Shown here: piece after piece, positions 16,260-25,560 of the stretch | How the letters are laid out: every line of letters starts with the position of its first letter | Position numbering within the stretch: position 1 is the first letter of the stretch | NCBI RefSeq assembly: GCF_042678485.1 | Contig: NZ_JBHTKR010000004.1 | Coordinates: forward strand, 186,001-250,000 | Length of the DNA: 64,000 nt | Source of the DNA: Seohaeicola saemankumensis | Lineage (GTDB): Bacteria > Pseudomonadota > Alphaproteobacteria > Rhodobacterales > Rhodobacteraceae | Reading direction: 5' to 3' | Position numbers and translations under genes: made by a program | Notes under the pieces: generated by a model | What the model was told of the DNA's origin: nothing | The model's input: only the letters and a program-made list of their open reading frames with translations | Databases searched by the model: none

Positions 16260-18515
16260 TCAGCCCACTTTGCAGGCCGCCAGCATCGCCATGTTCAGAA
16301 TGTCATTGGCTGTCGAGCTGGTCGAACAGATCTGGATGGACTGATCGACGCCAGACAGAATCGGGCCGATGACAGTTGCCCCGGCCATTTCCTGCATCAG
16401 CTTGACAGAGATCGAAGCGGAATGTCGCGCCGGCACCACAAGGATGTTCGCAGGTCCCGTCAAGCGCTGGAAAGGATAGGTCGCCTGCGCCTTTGGGTTC
16501 AGCGCCACATCAACGGTCATCTCGCCTTCGAATTCGAAATCCACACCGCGCGTTTCAAGGACACGGGGGGCACGATGCATTTTTTCGGCCCTTTCCGATC
16601 GGGGATACCCGAAGGTCGAGAAGCTGACAAAGGCAACGCGGGGCTCCAGCCCCAGATCCCGCGCAACATCGGCGGCACGCTGGGCGATGGTGGCAAGGTC
16701 GTTCTCATCGGGCCATTCATGCACCAGCGTATCCGCGATCAGCACGATCCGACCCTTGTGCAGCAGCGCCGTCACCCCAACCGCACCATGTGCCGCGTCC
16801 GCATCGAAGACGTGATTGATCAGCTCCATCACATGCGCCGCCTTGCGGGTGGCGCCGGTCACAAGGCCATCGCCATGCCCATGGGCCAGCATCAGAGCCG
16901 AAAACACATGCCGGTCGCGCGCCGCCAGCCGATGAATATCGTGCCGGTCAAAGCCCTTGCGCTGCAGGCGTTGGTAAAGAAAATCCTTGTACATTTCCAG
17001 ATGCGGGGTGTTTGCCGCATTCACGACTTCCAGTTCAGCCACGGCATCGGCCATGCCTGCGGCCTCCAGCTTGGCCTTCACATCGTAATCACGGCCTACC
17101 ACAAGGGCCTTGCCCAACCCGGACCGCTGATAGATCACCGCTGCACGCAGAATGCGCGGATCGTCCCCTTCGGCAAAGATCATCCGCGCCTGGTTCGCCC
17201 GCGCACGTGCGTGGATACCACGCAGGATATTGGCGGTCGGGTCCATCCGGCCTTTCAGGCTGACCTCATAGGCGTCCATGTCGATGATCGGACGGCGCGC
17301 GGCGCCGGTCTTCATCCCGGCACGCGCCACGGCAGGCGGGATACGATAGATCAGTCGCGGGTCGAAAGGCGTGGGAATGATGTAATCGCGCCCGAAGCTC
17401 AGGTTACGGCCATAGGCCATCGCAACCTCGTCGGGTACATCCTCGCGCGCGAGTTCGGCCAGCGCTTCGGCGCAGGCGATCTTCATCTCGTCATTGATGG
17501 CGCGGGCGTGAATGTCGAGGGCCCCGCGAAACAGGTAAGGAAAGCCCAACACGTTGTTCACCTGGTTCGGGTAATCCGAACGTCCTGTCGCCACGATCGC
17601 ATCGGGGCGCACGGCATGTGCCTCTTCCGGTGTGATTTCGGGATCCGGGTTGGCCATGGCAAAGATGACCGGATCAGGCGCCATGGATTCGACCATGGCC
17701 TGCGTGACGGCGCCTTTGGCCGATACGCCAAGGAACACATCTGCATCTTTCATCGCCTCTTCCAGCGTACGCAGATCGGTGCGCGCCGCATGGGCCGATT
17801 TCCATTGGTTCATGCCATCGGTACGGCCCTGATAGATCACGCCCTTGGTATCGCACATGATGCAGTTGTCGTGCTTGGCGCCCATCGACTTGAGCAGTTC
17901 CAGGCAGGCGATCCCTGCCGCACCCGCCCCGTTCAACACGATCCGCACATCTTCGATCTTCTTGCCTGACAGATGCAGGGCGTTGATGAGGCCGGCGGCG
18001 CAGATCACTGCCGTTCCGTGCTGGTCGTCATGAAAGACAGGGATATCCATCACTTCTTTCAGACGTTGCTCGATGATGAAGCACTCGGGCGCCTTGATGT
18101 CCTCCAGGTTGATGCCGCCGAAGGTCGGCCCCATCAGGCGAACCGCGTTGATGAAGGCCTCAGGGTCTTCAGTATCCAGTTCGATGTCGATGCTGTTCAC
18201 ATCGGCAAAGCGCTTGAACAGAACAGATTTGCCCTCCATCACCGGCTTGGATGCCAGCGCGCCAAGATTGCCCAGACCCAGAACCGCCGTTCCGTTGGAA
18301 ATCACGGCCACAAGATTACCCTTGTTTGTATAATCATAGGCCGTTTCAGGCGCCGCGGCGATTTCCTCGCAGGGGACGGCTACGCCCGGCGAATAGGCCA
18401 GGCTAAGGTCGCGCTGCGTGGCCATCGGCACGGTCGCGGTGATTTCGAACTTGCCGGGCGTCGGCTCCATGTGAAAGGCAAGAGCCTCTTCGCGGGTCAG
18501 TCTGGTCTTTGTCAT
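16260..18515 (-). CDS. maeB: NADP-dependent malic enzyme with phosphotransacetylase-like domain
   Basis: Decarboxylates malate to pyruvate, giving NADPH. 751 residues, the usual size of the hybrid MaeB enzymes. Residues 1-430 are the malic enzyme proper (YSPGVAVPC, FHDDQHGTAVICAAGLINAL, GAGAAGIACLELL, and the FAMANPDPEI strand). Residues about 430-751 resemble phosphate acetyltransferase (MIFAEGDDPRILRAA, GLVTGATRKAAH) and are regulatory in known family members. It is divergent from mutS across 133 bp. Confidence 0.95.
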   Translation of the reverse strand: MTKTRLTREEALAFHMEPTPGKFEITATVPMATQRDLSLAYSPGVAVPCEEIAAAPETAYDYTNKGNLVAVISNGTAVLGLGNLGALASKPVMEGKSVLFKRFADVNSIDIELDTEDPEAFINAVRLMGPTFGGINLEDIKAPECFIIEQRLKEVMDIPVFHDDQHGTAVICAAGLINALHLSGKKIEDVRIVLNGAGAAGIACLELLKSMGAKHDNCIMCDTKGVIYQGRTDGMNQWKSAHAARTDLRTLEEAMKDADVFLGVSAKGAVTQAMVESMAPDPVIFAMANPDPEITPEEAHAVRPDAIVATGRSDYPNQVNNVLGFPYLFRGALDIHARAINDEMKIACAEALAELAREDVPDEVAMAYGRNLSFGRDYIIPTPFDPRLIYRIPPAVARAGMKTGAARRPIIDMDAYEVSLKGRMDPTANILRGIHARARANQARMIFAEGDDPRILRAAVIYQRSGLGKALVVGRDYDVKAKLEAAGMADAVAELEVVNAANTPHLEMYKDFLYQRLQRKGFDRHDIHRLAARDRHVFSALMLAHGHGDGLVTGATRKAAHVMELINHVFDADAAHGAVGVTALLHKGRIVLIADTLVHEWPDENDLATIAQRAADVARDLGLEPRVAFVSFSTFGYPRSERAEKMHRAPRVLETRGVDFEFEGEMTVDVALNPKAQATYPFQRLTGPANILVVPARHSASISVKLMQEMAGATVIGPILSGVDQSIQICSTSSTANDILNMAMLAACKVG

Positions 18516-18648
18516 ACGCTACGGCCTGTTCTTTCTGAGGGTTCAAGCGTCTTAGCCTGCCCGAAGCCGCGCCTCAACGCTTTTGCGTTTTTGCCTTTTA
18601 CCAAAGATACGAGATTTGTAAGGTCTGCCAAGAAAACGAGGGGACGCC

Positions 18649-21294
18649 GTGACAGCAGACCAAGCCGCCACCACGCCGATGATGGCACAATATCTGGGGA
18701 TCAAGACGCAATATCCGGGAGCGCTTCTGTTCTACCGGATGGGCGACTTCTACGAGATGTTCTTTGAGGATGCCGTTGCCGCCTCTCAGGCGCTGGATAT
18801 TGCGCTGACAAAACGCGGTCAGCATGACGGGCAGGACATCCCGATGTGCGGGGTGCCCGTCCATTCCGCAGAAGGTTACCTGTTGACCCTGATCCGCAAG
18901 GGCTTCCGCGTCGCGGTTTGCGAGCAGCTTGAGGATCCGGCAGAGGCCAAGAAGCGCGGATCGAAATCCGTGGTCAAGCGCGATGTGGTTCGGTTGGTGA
19001 CCCCCGGAACGCTGACCGAGGAATCCCTGCTGGAAGCGCGGCGCAACAATTACCTTTGCGCCTTTTCCGTTGTGCGGGACGATGCGGCGCTGGCTTGGGT
19101 CGATATTTCCACGGGTGAATGCCATGTGATGCAGATTGCACCCGTCAGGCTGGGGCCGGAACTGGCGCGGCTGATGCCGTCAGAGGTTGTCATCTCGGAA
19201 GCGGCAGAGGCAGATCTGGCCGGAATCGTGACTGAATCGGGCGCATCCCTGACGCCGCTGGGCCGCGCGGCGTTTGACAGCACCGCGGCGGAAAAACGCC
19301 TGTGTACGCTGTACGGGATAGGTTCGCTTGATGCTTATGGCACGTTTTCCCGCGCAGAGGTGTCGGCCCTGGGCGCCTTGGTCGAATACCTGGACATCAC
19401 CCAGAAGGGGAAGCTGCCGCTGCTGCGCCCGCCCGTGCGGGAAGCCGAAGCCGGGGTCATGCAGATCGACGCCGCGACGCGGCGCAATCTGGAACTGACC
19501 CATGCGCTTGGCGGTGGACGGGCGGGTGCGCTTCTGTCTGCGATAGATCGCACGGTAACGGCTGGCGGTGCGCGGCTGCTTGAGCGGCGGTTGTCCAGCC
19601 CGGCCCGCGATCTGGAAACGGTGAATAACAGGCTCGATTCCGTGGCGTTTATCCATGACAACAGACGGCTTGGGGATGATCTGCGCGAGGCGCTTCGCAA
19701 GGTGCCGGACCTGGACCGTGCGTTGTCACGCCTTGCACTGGATCGCGGTGGTCCACGTGACCTTGCGGCGATCCGCAACGGCCTGGAACAGGCCGACAGG
19801 ATCGCCACATTGCTGCAGGGCCACGACCTGCCTGCACTTTTTTCAGGCGCCGCACGCGCGCTTGGGGGTCACGATGTGCTGATCGACCTGCTTGGCCAGG
19901 CGCTTGTCGCCGAACCGCCGCTTCTGGCAAGGGATGGTGGGTTCATTGCTGCGGGTCACGACAGCGAACTGGACGAAATGCGCGCCCTGCGGGACGAGGG
20001 GCGCTCGGTTATCGCAAGAATGCAGACCGAATATGCCAGCCAGACAGGCATCCAGTCCCTCAAGATCAAGCATAACAATGTTCTGGGCTACTTCATCGAA
20101 GTGACGGCAACACATGCCGAGCGAATGCTGTCCGAACCGCTGTCCGATATATTTCGGCACCGGCAGACAACGGCAAACCAGCTTCGCTTCACCACGCCTG
20201 ATCTGACCGAAATGGAAACCCGCATCCTGAACGCTGGCGGCCAGGCGCTGGAGATCGAAAAGCGGCTCTATTCCGCCTTGAAAGATGCAATTCTGGATAG
20301 CGCTGCCCGCATCGGCGGCACAGCACGGGCCCTTGCAGAACTTGATCTATCCAGCGCGCTTGCCGATCTCGCACGCGGTGAAAACTGGACCAGGCCGCTT
20401 GTGGACAAATCGCGCCGCCTGCTGATCGAAGGCGGGCGGCATCCGGTTGTCGAACAGTCGCTTCGCAAGCAGGGCGGCGCGCCTTTCGTTGCAAATGATT
20501 GCGACCTGGGCGATGGCACGGATATCTGGCTTCTGACGGGTCCGAACATGGCGGGGAAATCAACATTCCTGCGGCAAACAGCTTTGATCGCGCTACTGGC
20601 TCAAATCGGCAGTTTCGTACCTGCTTCCCGCGCCGAAATCGGGCTGGTGAGCCAGCTTTTCAGCCGTGTGGGCGCGTCGGACGATCTGGCCCGCGGGCGG
20701 TCGACCTTCATGGTGGAGATGGTGGAAACGGCAGCCATCCTCAATCAGGCTGACGATCATGCGCTTGTGATCCTGGATGAAATCGGGCGCGGCACGGCCA
20801 CCTATGACGGTCTGTCGATTGCATGGGCAACACTGGAACATCTTCATGACGTGAACAGATGTCGCGCCCTGTTTGCGACCCATTACCACGAGCTGACAGC
20901 CCTGGCCGGAAAGCTTGAACGTGTGGACAACGCGACCGTCACCGTCAAGGAATTTGAGGGCGACGTCATCTTCCTGCACGAAGTGCGAAAAGGCGCCGCT
21001 GACAGGTCGTACGGTGTTCAGGTCGCGAAACTGGCAGGGCTTCCCGACGCCGTGGTCAGCCGCGCACGTGTCGTTCTGGATGCGCTTGAAAAGGGCGAAC
21101 GCGAAGGCGCGGGTAAGCAAAAGGCCATCATAGACGATCTGCCGCTTTTCTCGATGGCGGCGCCGCCCCCGGCACCACCACCGCAAAAGTCTTCGGCGCT
21201 GGAGGACCGCATGCAGGCGATTCATCCAGATGAGCTGACCCCGCGAGAAGCGCTTCAACTGATCTATGAATTGAAAGAGGCGTCGCAGACCTGA
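18649..21294 (+). CDS. mutS: DNA mismatch repair protein MutS
   Basis: Recognises mismatches and recruits MutL. 881 residues. The mismatch-recognition domain carries the wedge FYRMGDFYEMF at about 26-36, with the Phe and Glu of the F-x-E motif. Connector, core and clamp domains follow. The ATPase domain has Walker A GPNMAGKST at about residue 630, the signature GRGTATYDGLS and ATHYHELTALA. I use the GTG at 18649 with GAGGGG about 6 bp upstream. The C-terminal residues end in the short helical tetramer-forming region. The terminator overlaps its stop codon. Confidence 0.97.
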   Translation: MTADQAATTPMMAQYLGIKTQYPGALLFYRMGDFYEMFFEDAVAASQALDIALTKRGQHDGQDIPMCGVPVHSAEGYLLTLIRKGFRVAVCEQLEDPAEAKKRGSKSVVKRDVVRLVTPGTLTEESLLEARRNNYLCAFSVVRDDAALAWVDISTGECHVMQIAPVRLGPELARLMPSEVVISEAAEADLAGIVTESGASLTPLGRAAFDSTAAEKRLCTLYGIGSLDAYGTFSRAEVSALGALVEYLDITQKGKLPLLRPPVREAEAGVMQIDAATRRNLELTHALGGGRAGALLSAIDRTVTAGGARLLERRLSSPARDLETVNNRLDSVAFIHDNRRLGDDLREALRKVPDLDRALSRLALDRGGPRDLAAIRNGLEQADRIATLLQGHDLPALFSGAARALGGHDVLIDLLGQALVAEPPLLARDGGFIAAGHDSELDEMRALRDEGRSVIARMQTEYASQTGIQSLKIKHNNVLGYFIEVTATHAERMLSEPLSDIFRHRQTTANQLRFTTPDLTEMETRILNAGGQALEIEKRLYSALKDAILDSAARIGGTARALAELDLSSALADLARGENWTRPLVDKSRRLLIEGGRHPVVEQSLRKQGGAPFVANDCDLGDGTDIWLLTGPNMAGKSTFLRQTALIALLAQIGSFVPASRAEIGLVSQLFSRVGASDDLARGRSTFMVEMVETAAILNQADDHALVILDEIGRGTATYDGLSIAWATLEHLHDVNRCRALFATHYHELTALAGKLERVDNATVTVKEFEGDVIFLHEVRKGAADRSYGVQVAKLAGLPDAVVSRARVVLDALEKGEREGAGKQKAIIDDLPLFSMAAPPPAPPPQKSSALEDRMQAIHPDELTPREALQLIYELKEASQT

Positions 21295-21311
21295 TCGCGA
21301 CGCCCCTTTTC
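21279..21311 (+). terminator. Terminator overlapping the mutS stop codon
   Basis: 8-bp stem GGCGTCGC/GCGACGCC with a 10-nt loop that contains the mutS TGA (21292-21294), followed by CCTTTTCC. The upstream arm is inside the last mutS codons. It separates mutS from the converging grpE. Confidence 0.7.
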
Positions 21312-21334
21312 CTGATCTTGTAGGTGGCTTTTCG

Positions 21335-21898
21335 TCAGCTTGCGGGCATCGAAGAAACACCGACCTGGGCCGGGCGCAACAAACGGTCATGCAACATGAA
21401 CCCGTCGCCCGATACCTGGATGATGTCACCGGCCTTGGTGCCCGGCACAGGCGCCTCGAACATCGCTTGATGCATCTGCGGATCGAAACGGTCGCCGACC
21501 TGCGGGCTGATGACCTTGATGCCGTGCTTTCCAAACACGCTCAGAAGTTCGCGCAGCGTCAGCTCCACGCCTTCCAGCAAGGGACCAAAGCTCGCGCGCT
21601 GTTCGTCCGTGGCAACTTCAAGGGCGCGCTTGAGGTTGTCGTGCACCGGCAACAGATCCCGGGCCAGCTTGGATCCGCCATACTGTTCTGCTTCGCGACG
21701 GTCCTTTTCGGAACGCTTGCGGGCATTCTCGGCATCCGCAAGGGCGCGCATGAACCGGTCTTTCAGCTCATCGCGTTCTGCCCGCAGGGTATCCAGTTCG
21801 ATTGCCTCGTCGCTATACTCGATCGAATCCTCGGCATATTCCTCGGCCTCGGCGGCTTCGATATCATCAAGGAAATCGTCTTTCTTCGGCTCTGCCAT
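21335..21898 (-). CDS. grpE: Nucleotide exchange factor GrpE
   Basis: Cochaperone that releases ADP from DnaK. 187 residues: an acidic, disordered N-terminus (1-45), a long paired coiled-coil helix (about 47-95, LRAERDELKDRFMRALADAENARKR) and the C-terminal beta domain (FDPQMHQAMFEAPVPGTKAGDIIQV). It follows hrcA by 9 bp with a GAGGTGAG ribosome site in the gap, so the two form an operon. dnaKJ are not in this window. Confidence 0.96.
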   Translation of the reverse strand: MAEPKKDDFLDDIEAAEAEEYAEDSIEYSDEAIELDTLRAERDELKDRFMRALADAENARKRSEKDRREAEQYGGSKLARDLLPVHDNLKRALEVATDEQRASFGPLLEGVELTLRELLSVFGKHGIKVISPQVGDRFDPQMHQAMFEAPVPGTKAGDIIQVSGDGFMLHDRLLRPAQVGVSSMPAS

Positions 21899-21907
21899 AA
21901 CTCACCT

Positions 21908-22972
21908 CTATTTCCGGTCGGATATCATGCGCCCGACCAGTTGTGCCGTGTAGTCCACGATCGGCACAATCCGTCCATAGTTCAGGCGCGTGGGTCCAAT
22001 GACCCCAACCGCGCCGATGATCTTCCGATCAGCGTTCATATATGGACTGACCACCAAAGAGGAACCCGAAAGTGAGAAAAGTTTGTTCTCTGACCCGATA
22101 AAAATGCGCACACCTTCACCTTCCTGGGCAAGGTCCAGGAACTCGGCGATGTCTTTCTTTCTTTCGAGATCATCGAACAGATGGCGGATACGGTCCAGCT
22201 CCTCGTCACCGCCTGCAGCGCTAAGCAGGTTCGACCGCCCCCTGACGATCAGACGCTCTGGCGCATCCCCGTCACCGGCCCACAGGGCGATGCCGCTTTC
22301 CACCAAAGCATGGGCCAAACTGTCGATTTCCTGGCGACGCGCGTGTATCTCGCGGCGGATGGCGGTTTGCAGGTCGGAAAGGGTTTTCCCTTCGATTAAC
22401 GCATTCAGGAAATTCGCGGCTTCGCGCATGGATGAAGGCGTCTGACCTGCGGGGGGCGTGAACAGCCTGTTCTCGACATGCCCATCGGCAAAGACCAGAA
22501 CCACAAGCGCACGATCGTGCCCCAGGTTGACGAATTCCACATGCTTGATCGGCGCTTCGTGCTTTGGCGCCAGCACAAGTGACGCACCGCGTGTGACGCC
22601 AGACAAGGCCGTGCTGATCCTGTCCAGCATACCGGTCACGTCTGACGTATTGCTGCCAAGTGTTTCATCGATCTTGATGCGGTCCTGTTCGTTCAGGTCG
22701 CTGACCTCCAGCAAACCATCGACGAACATCCGCAGCCCGCGCTGCGTCGGAATGCGGCCTGCGCTGACATGGGGGCTGCCCAGAAGCCCGAGATATTCCA
22801 GGTCCTGCATCACGTTGCGGATCGTCGCCGCGCTGACCTTTTCCGACATGGTGCGCGTCAAGGTTCGGCTGCCGACAGGATCGCCGCTTTCCAGATAGCC
22901 TTCGACAACGCGGCGAAACACTTCGCGCGAGCGGTCGTTCATCTCATCGAGGATGGATTTTCCTTCGGTCAT
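21908..22972 (-). CDS. hrcA: Heat-inducible transcription repressor HrcA
   Basis: 354 residues. It has an N-terminal winged helix (SREVFRRVVEGYLESGDPVGSRTL and SAATIRNVMQDLEYLGLL), a GAF-like middle and the C-terminal MNADRKIIGAVGVIGPTRLNYGRIVPIVDYTA signature region. HrcA represses groESL in alphaproteobacteria by binding the CIRCE element. I found no CIRCE sequence in front of this operon, so hrcA-grpE is unlikely to be self-repressed through it. Confidence 0.96.
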   Translation of the reverse strand: MTEGKSILDEMNDRSREVFRRVVEGYLESGDPVGSRTLTRTMSEKVSAATIRNVMQDLEYLGLLGSPHVSAGRIPTQRGLRMFVDGLLEVSDLNEQDRIKIDETLGSNTSDVTGMLDRISTALSGVTRGASLVLAPKHEAPIKHVEFVNLGHDRALVVLVFADGHVENRLFTPPAGQTPSSMREAANFLNALIEGKTLSDLQTAIRREIHARRQEIDSLAHALVESGIALWAGDGDAPERLIVRGRSNLLSAAGGDEELDRIRHLFDDLERKKDIAEFLDLAQEGEGVRIFIGSENKLFSLSGSSLVVSPYMNADRKIIGAVGVIGPTRLNYGRIVPIVDYTAQLVGRMISDRK

Positions 22973-22996
22973 CGCGGGCTTTCCTGATGGAGCACC

Positions 22997-23024
22997 ATTA
23001 AAGAGCTTGTGTCGGAAAGGTCAA
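22997..23024 (-). promoter_or_regulatory. Predicted promoter of hrcA-grpE
   Basis: On the minus strand TTGACC and TTTAAT are separated by 16 bp, a close fit to a housekeeping sigma -35/-10 pair. The -10 lies 24 bp before the hrcA ATG, giving a very short leader. Read by eye only. Confidence 0.45.
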
Positions 23025-23087
23025 TCAGGCTTGCGTTTCGGCCTCTGTGGACTGTATCCCCGGCGATAACTCAGGAAAGGTTCCGAC

Positions 23088-23804
23088 ATGCGCCCCTCTG
23101 GCAGAAAACTAAGTGAAATGCGCCCGATTTCAATCGAAACCGGCGTGACCAAGCACGCCGAAGGCTCTTGCATGATCCGCATGGGCGATACCCATGTGCT
23201 GTGCACCGCAACGATCGAGGATCGCGTGCCCCCTTTCATCAAGGGAAGCGGCCTTGGCTGGGTCACGGCGGAATATGGAATGCTTCCCCGGTCTACCACA
23301 AGCCGGATGCGTCGCGAAGCGGCAAGCGGCAAACAGGGCGGCCGGACTGTTGAAATCCAGCGCCTGATCGGGCGTTCGCTGCGTGCGGGCGTCGATCGTG
23401 TGGCGCTGGGCGAACGCCAGATCACTGTTGATTGCGACGTGATCCAGGCCGATGGCGGAACACGTTGTGCATCGATTACGGGCGGCTGGGTCGCGCTGCG
23501 TCTGGCCGTGGACAAGCTGATGAAGACAGGCGCGGTGATCAGTGATCCGCTGATCGAACCCGTGGCGGCGGTGTCCTGCGGGATTTACGCAGGCCAGGCG
23601 GTTCTTGATCTGGACTACCCCGAAGACAGCGAAGCTGGCGTGGATGGAAATTTCATCATGCTGGCCAGCGGAAAACTGATCGAGGTTCAGATGTCTGCGG
23701 AAGGCGCCACATATTCCCGCGCGCAGATGAACGAGCTTCTGGATCTTGCAGAAATTGGCGTGAAGGGCCTTGTCGCAGCGCAAAGGGCGGCTGTCGATGC
23801 GTAG
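23088..23804 (+). CDS. rph: Ribonuclease PH
   Basis: Phosphorolytic 3'-5' exoribonuclease that trims tRNA precursor tails. 238 residues, the normal length. It begins MRPSGRKLSEMRPISIETGV and contains the active-site region TAEYGMLPRSTTSRMRREA, GGRTVEIQRLIGRSLRA and the IQADGGTRCASITGGWVAL motif. It overlaps rdgB by 8 bp and runs divergent from hrcA. Confidence 0.97.
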   Translation: MRPSGRKLSEMRPISIETGVTKHAEGSCMIRMGDTHVLCTATIEDRVPPFIKGSGLGWVTAEYGMLPRSTTSRMRREAASGKQGGRTVEIQRLIGRSLRAGVDRVALGERQITVDCDVIQADGGTRCASITGGWVALRLAVDKLMKTGAVISDPLIEPVAAVSCGIYAGQAVLDLDYPEDSEAGVDGNFIMLASGKLIEVQMSAEGATYSRAQMNELLDLAEIGVKGLVAAQRAAVDA

Positions 23805-24405
23805 GTTCTCGGGTGATCGTCTTCTGGTTGCCACTCATAACAAGGGCAAACTGGAAGAGATTGCCGATCTGCTTGCCCCTTTTGATGTCAAAGTTGTCGG
23901 CGCGGCCGATCTGAACCTGCCAGAGCCGGACGAGACCGAGACGACCTTTATCGGGAATGCCCGGATCAAGGCCCATGCCGCGGCGCAGGTAACGGGCTTA
24001 CCCGCACTGGCGGACGATTCGGGGATCGCAATCGATGCACTGGGCGGTGCGCCCGGCGTTTACACGGCGGATTGGGCGGAAACCCCTAACGGGCGCGACT
24101 TCATCATGGCCATGACCCGCGCCCATGACGCGCTGGAAGCGGCGAATGCGCCCTATCCACGACGGGCGCAATTCTGCTGCACCCTTGTGCTTGCCTGGCC
24201 CGATGGTCACGACGAGGTGTTTGAAGGCGTGATGCCCGGGCAGGTTGTCTGGCCCATGCGCGGCGATCAGGGGCATGGCTACGATCCGATTTTTCAGCCG
24301 GACGGTTACGACCAGACATTTGCTGAAATGGATCGCTGGGAAAAGAACCGCATCAGCCACCGCGCCGATGCTTTCCGGAAACTGGTGGCTGGTTGCTTTG
24401 GCTGA
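23797..24405 (+). CDS. rdgB: Non-canonical purine NTP pyrophosphatase
   Basis: Hydrolyses (d)ITP and XTP to keep them out of nucleic acids. 202 residues from the ATG that overlaps the rph stop; family motifs are VATHNKGKLEEI near the N-terminus, ADDSGIAIDALGGAPGVYTA near 75 and GYDPIFQPDGYDQTFAEM near 160. I rejected the ATG 27 bp upstream because the extra residues lie wholly inside rph and have no family similarity. Third-codon overlap with hemW suggests coupled translation. Confidence 0.96.
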   Translation: MRRFSGDRLLVATHNKGKLEEIADLLAPFDVKVVGAADLNLPEPDETETTFIGNARIKAHAAAQVTGLPALADDSGIAIDALGGAPGVYTADWAETPNGRDFIMAMTRAHDALEAANAPYPRRAQFCCTLVLAWPDGHDEVFEGVMPGQVVWPMRGDQGHGYDPIFQPDGYDQTFAEMDRWEKNRISHRADAFRKLVAGCFG

Positions 24406-25555
24406 AGATTGGCAACAGGGCGGTTTCGCCATCTACCTGCATTGGCCATTCTGCCAGGCCAAATGTCCCTATTGCGACTTCAACAGCCATGTCGCGCGGG
24501 AAATCGACCAGACAAGATGGCTTGCAGCCTATCAGCGGGAAATCGACCGATATGCCCTTGAAACACCGGGGCGCGTACTGACCTCGATCTTTTTTGGCGG
24601 CGGAACGCCCAGCTTGATGAACCCTGATGTCGTCGCAGGGGTGCTTGAACGGATCAGACATCATTGGCCACAGGCAAATGATCTGGAAGTCACGCTGGAA
24701 GCCAACCCAGGATCGGTGGAGGCGGGCCGCTTCAAAGCCTATGCCGAGGCAGGCGTCAGCCGGATTTCCATGGGTATTCAAGCACTTAACGACAAGGATC
24801 TGCAAAGACTAGGCCGCATCCATTCAACGGCCGAGGCGATGGCGGCCTTTGACATAGCGCGTGATCACTTTGATAGGGTCAGTTTCGATCTGATATATGC
24901 CCGGCAGGACCAATCACTGGCCGACTGGAAAACAGAGCTGAAACAAGCACTTGGCATGGCTGTAGACCATCTGTCCCTGTATCAGCTGACAATCGAGGAG
25001 GGCACCGCCTTCGGCGATCGGTACGCACGCGGCAAACTAAAGGGGCTTCCTGCTGACGAACTTTCGGCAGACATGTACCAGGCAACGCAGGACATCTGCG
25101 AAGATGCCGGTTTCTTGACCTACGAAGTATCGAACCATGCCCGCGTGGGGGCCGAATCCCGGCATAACAGGGTCTATTGGCGCTATGGCGACTATGTTGG
25201 CATTGGTCCGGGCGCACATGGTCGCCTGACGCTGAACGGCCAACGTCACGCGATCGAGGCATGGAGCAACCCGGGCAAATGGCTTGCTGCCGTGGACAAC
25301 GGCACCTGCGAAAAGGAACGTCTGCCGCTTTCCGGCGATGACCAGGCAAACGAATTCCTGATGATGGGCCTGCGCCTGGCCGAAGGGATTGATCCTTCAC
25401 GATTTCAATCACTTGCCGGCAGAGCTTTGCCCCAGGACAGGCTTGATCACCTGTCAGCGCTTGGCATGATCGAGAAAGACAGCAACCGCATCACTGTCAC
25501 GCGGCAAGGCCGCATGGTTCTGAATGCCATCCTGTCGGACCTGCTGACCAACTGA
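24398..25555 (+). CDS. hemW: Radical SAM heme chaperone HemW
   Basis: Radical SAM protein that binds and delivers heme; long annotated as a coproporphyrinogen oxidase homologue. From a TTG at 24398 the protein is 385 residues, with the [4Fe-4S] ligands C19-x3-C23-x2-C26 (FCQAKCPYCDFN), GGGTPS near 63 and the HemN_C-like winged region at the C-terminus. The following phenylalanine/cysteine arrangement (CxxxCxxC only, no extra HemN N-terminal Cys) favours HemW over true HemN. The start is uncertain: no ATG is near; an ATG at 24369 gives ten more residues. It overlaps rdgB by 8 bp and ends 5 bp from the converging parB. Confidence 0.88.
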   Translation: MAEDWQQGGFAIYLHWPFCQAKCPYCDFNSHVAREIDQTRWLAAYQREIDRYALETPGRVLTSIFFGGGTPSLMNPDVVAGVLERIRHHWPQANDLEVTLEANPGSVEAGRFKAYAEAGVSRISMGIQALNDKDLQRLGRIHSTAEAMAAFDIARDHFDRVSFDLIYARQDQSLADWKTELKQALGMAVDHLSLYQLTIEEGTAFGDRYARGKLKGLPADELSADMYQATQDICEDAGFLTYEVSNHARVGAESRHNRVYWRYGDYVGIGPGAHGRLTLNGQRHAIEAWSNPGKWLAAVDNGTCEKERLPLSGDDQANEFLMMGLRLAEGIDPSRFQSLAGRALPQDRLDHLSALGMIEKDSNRITVTRQGRMVLNAILSDLLTN

Positions 25556-25560
25556 TCCTG

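Noticed and set aside
22973..23087. CIRCE operator (TTAGCACTC-N9-GAGTGCTAA) before hrcA
   Set aside because: Neither arm is present on either strand in the hrcA-rph gap.
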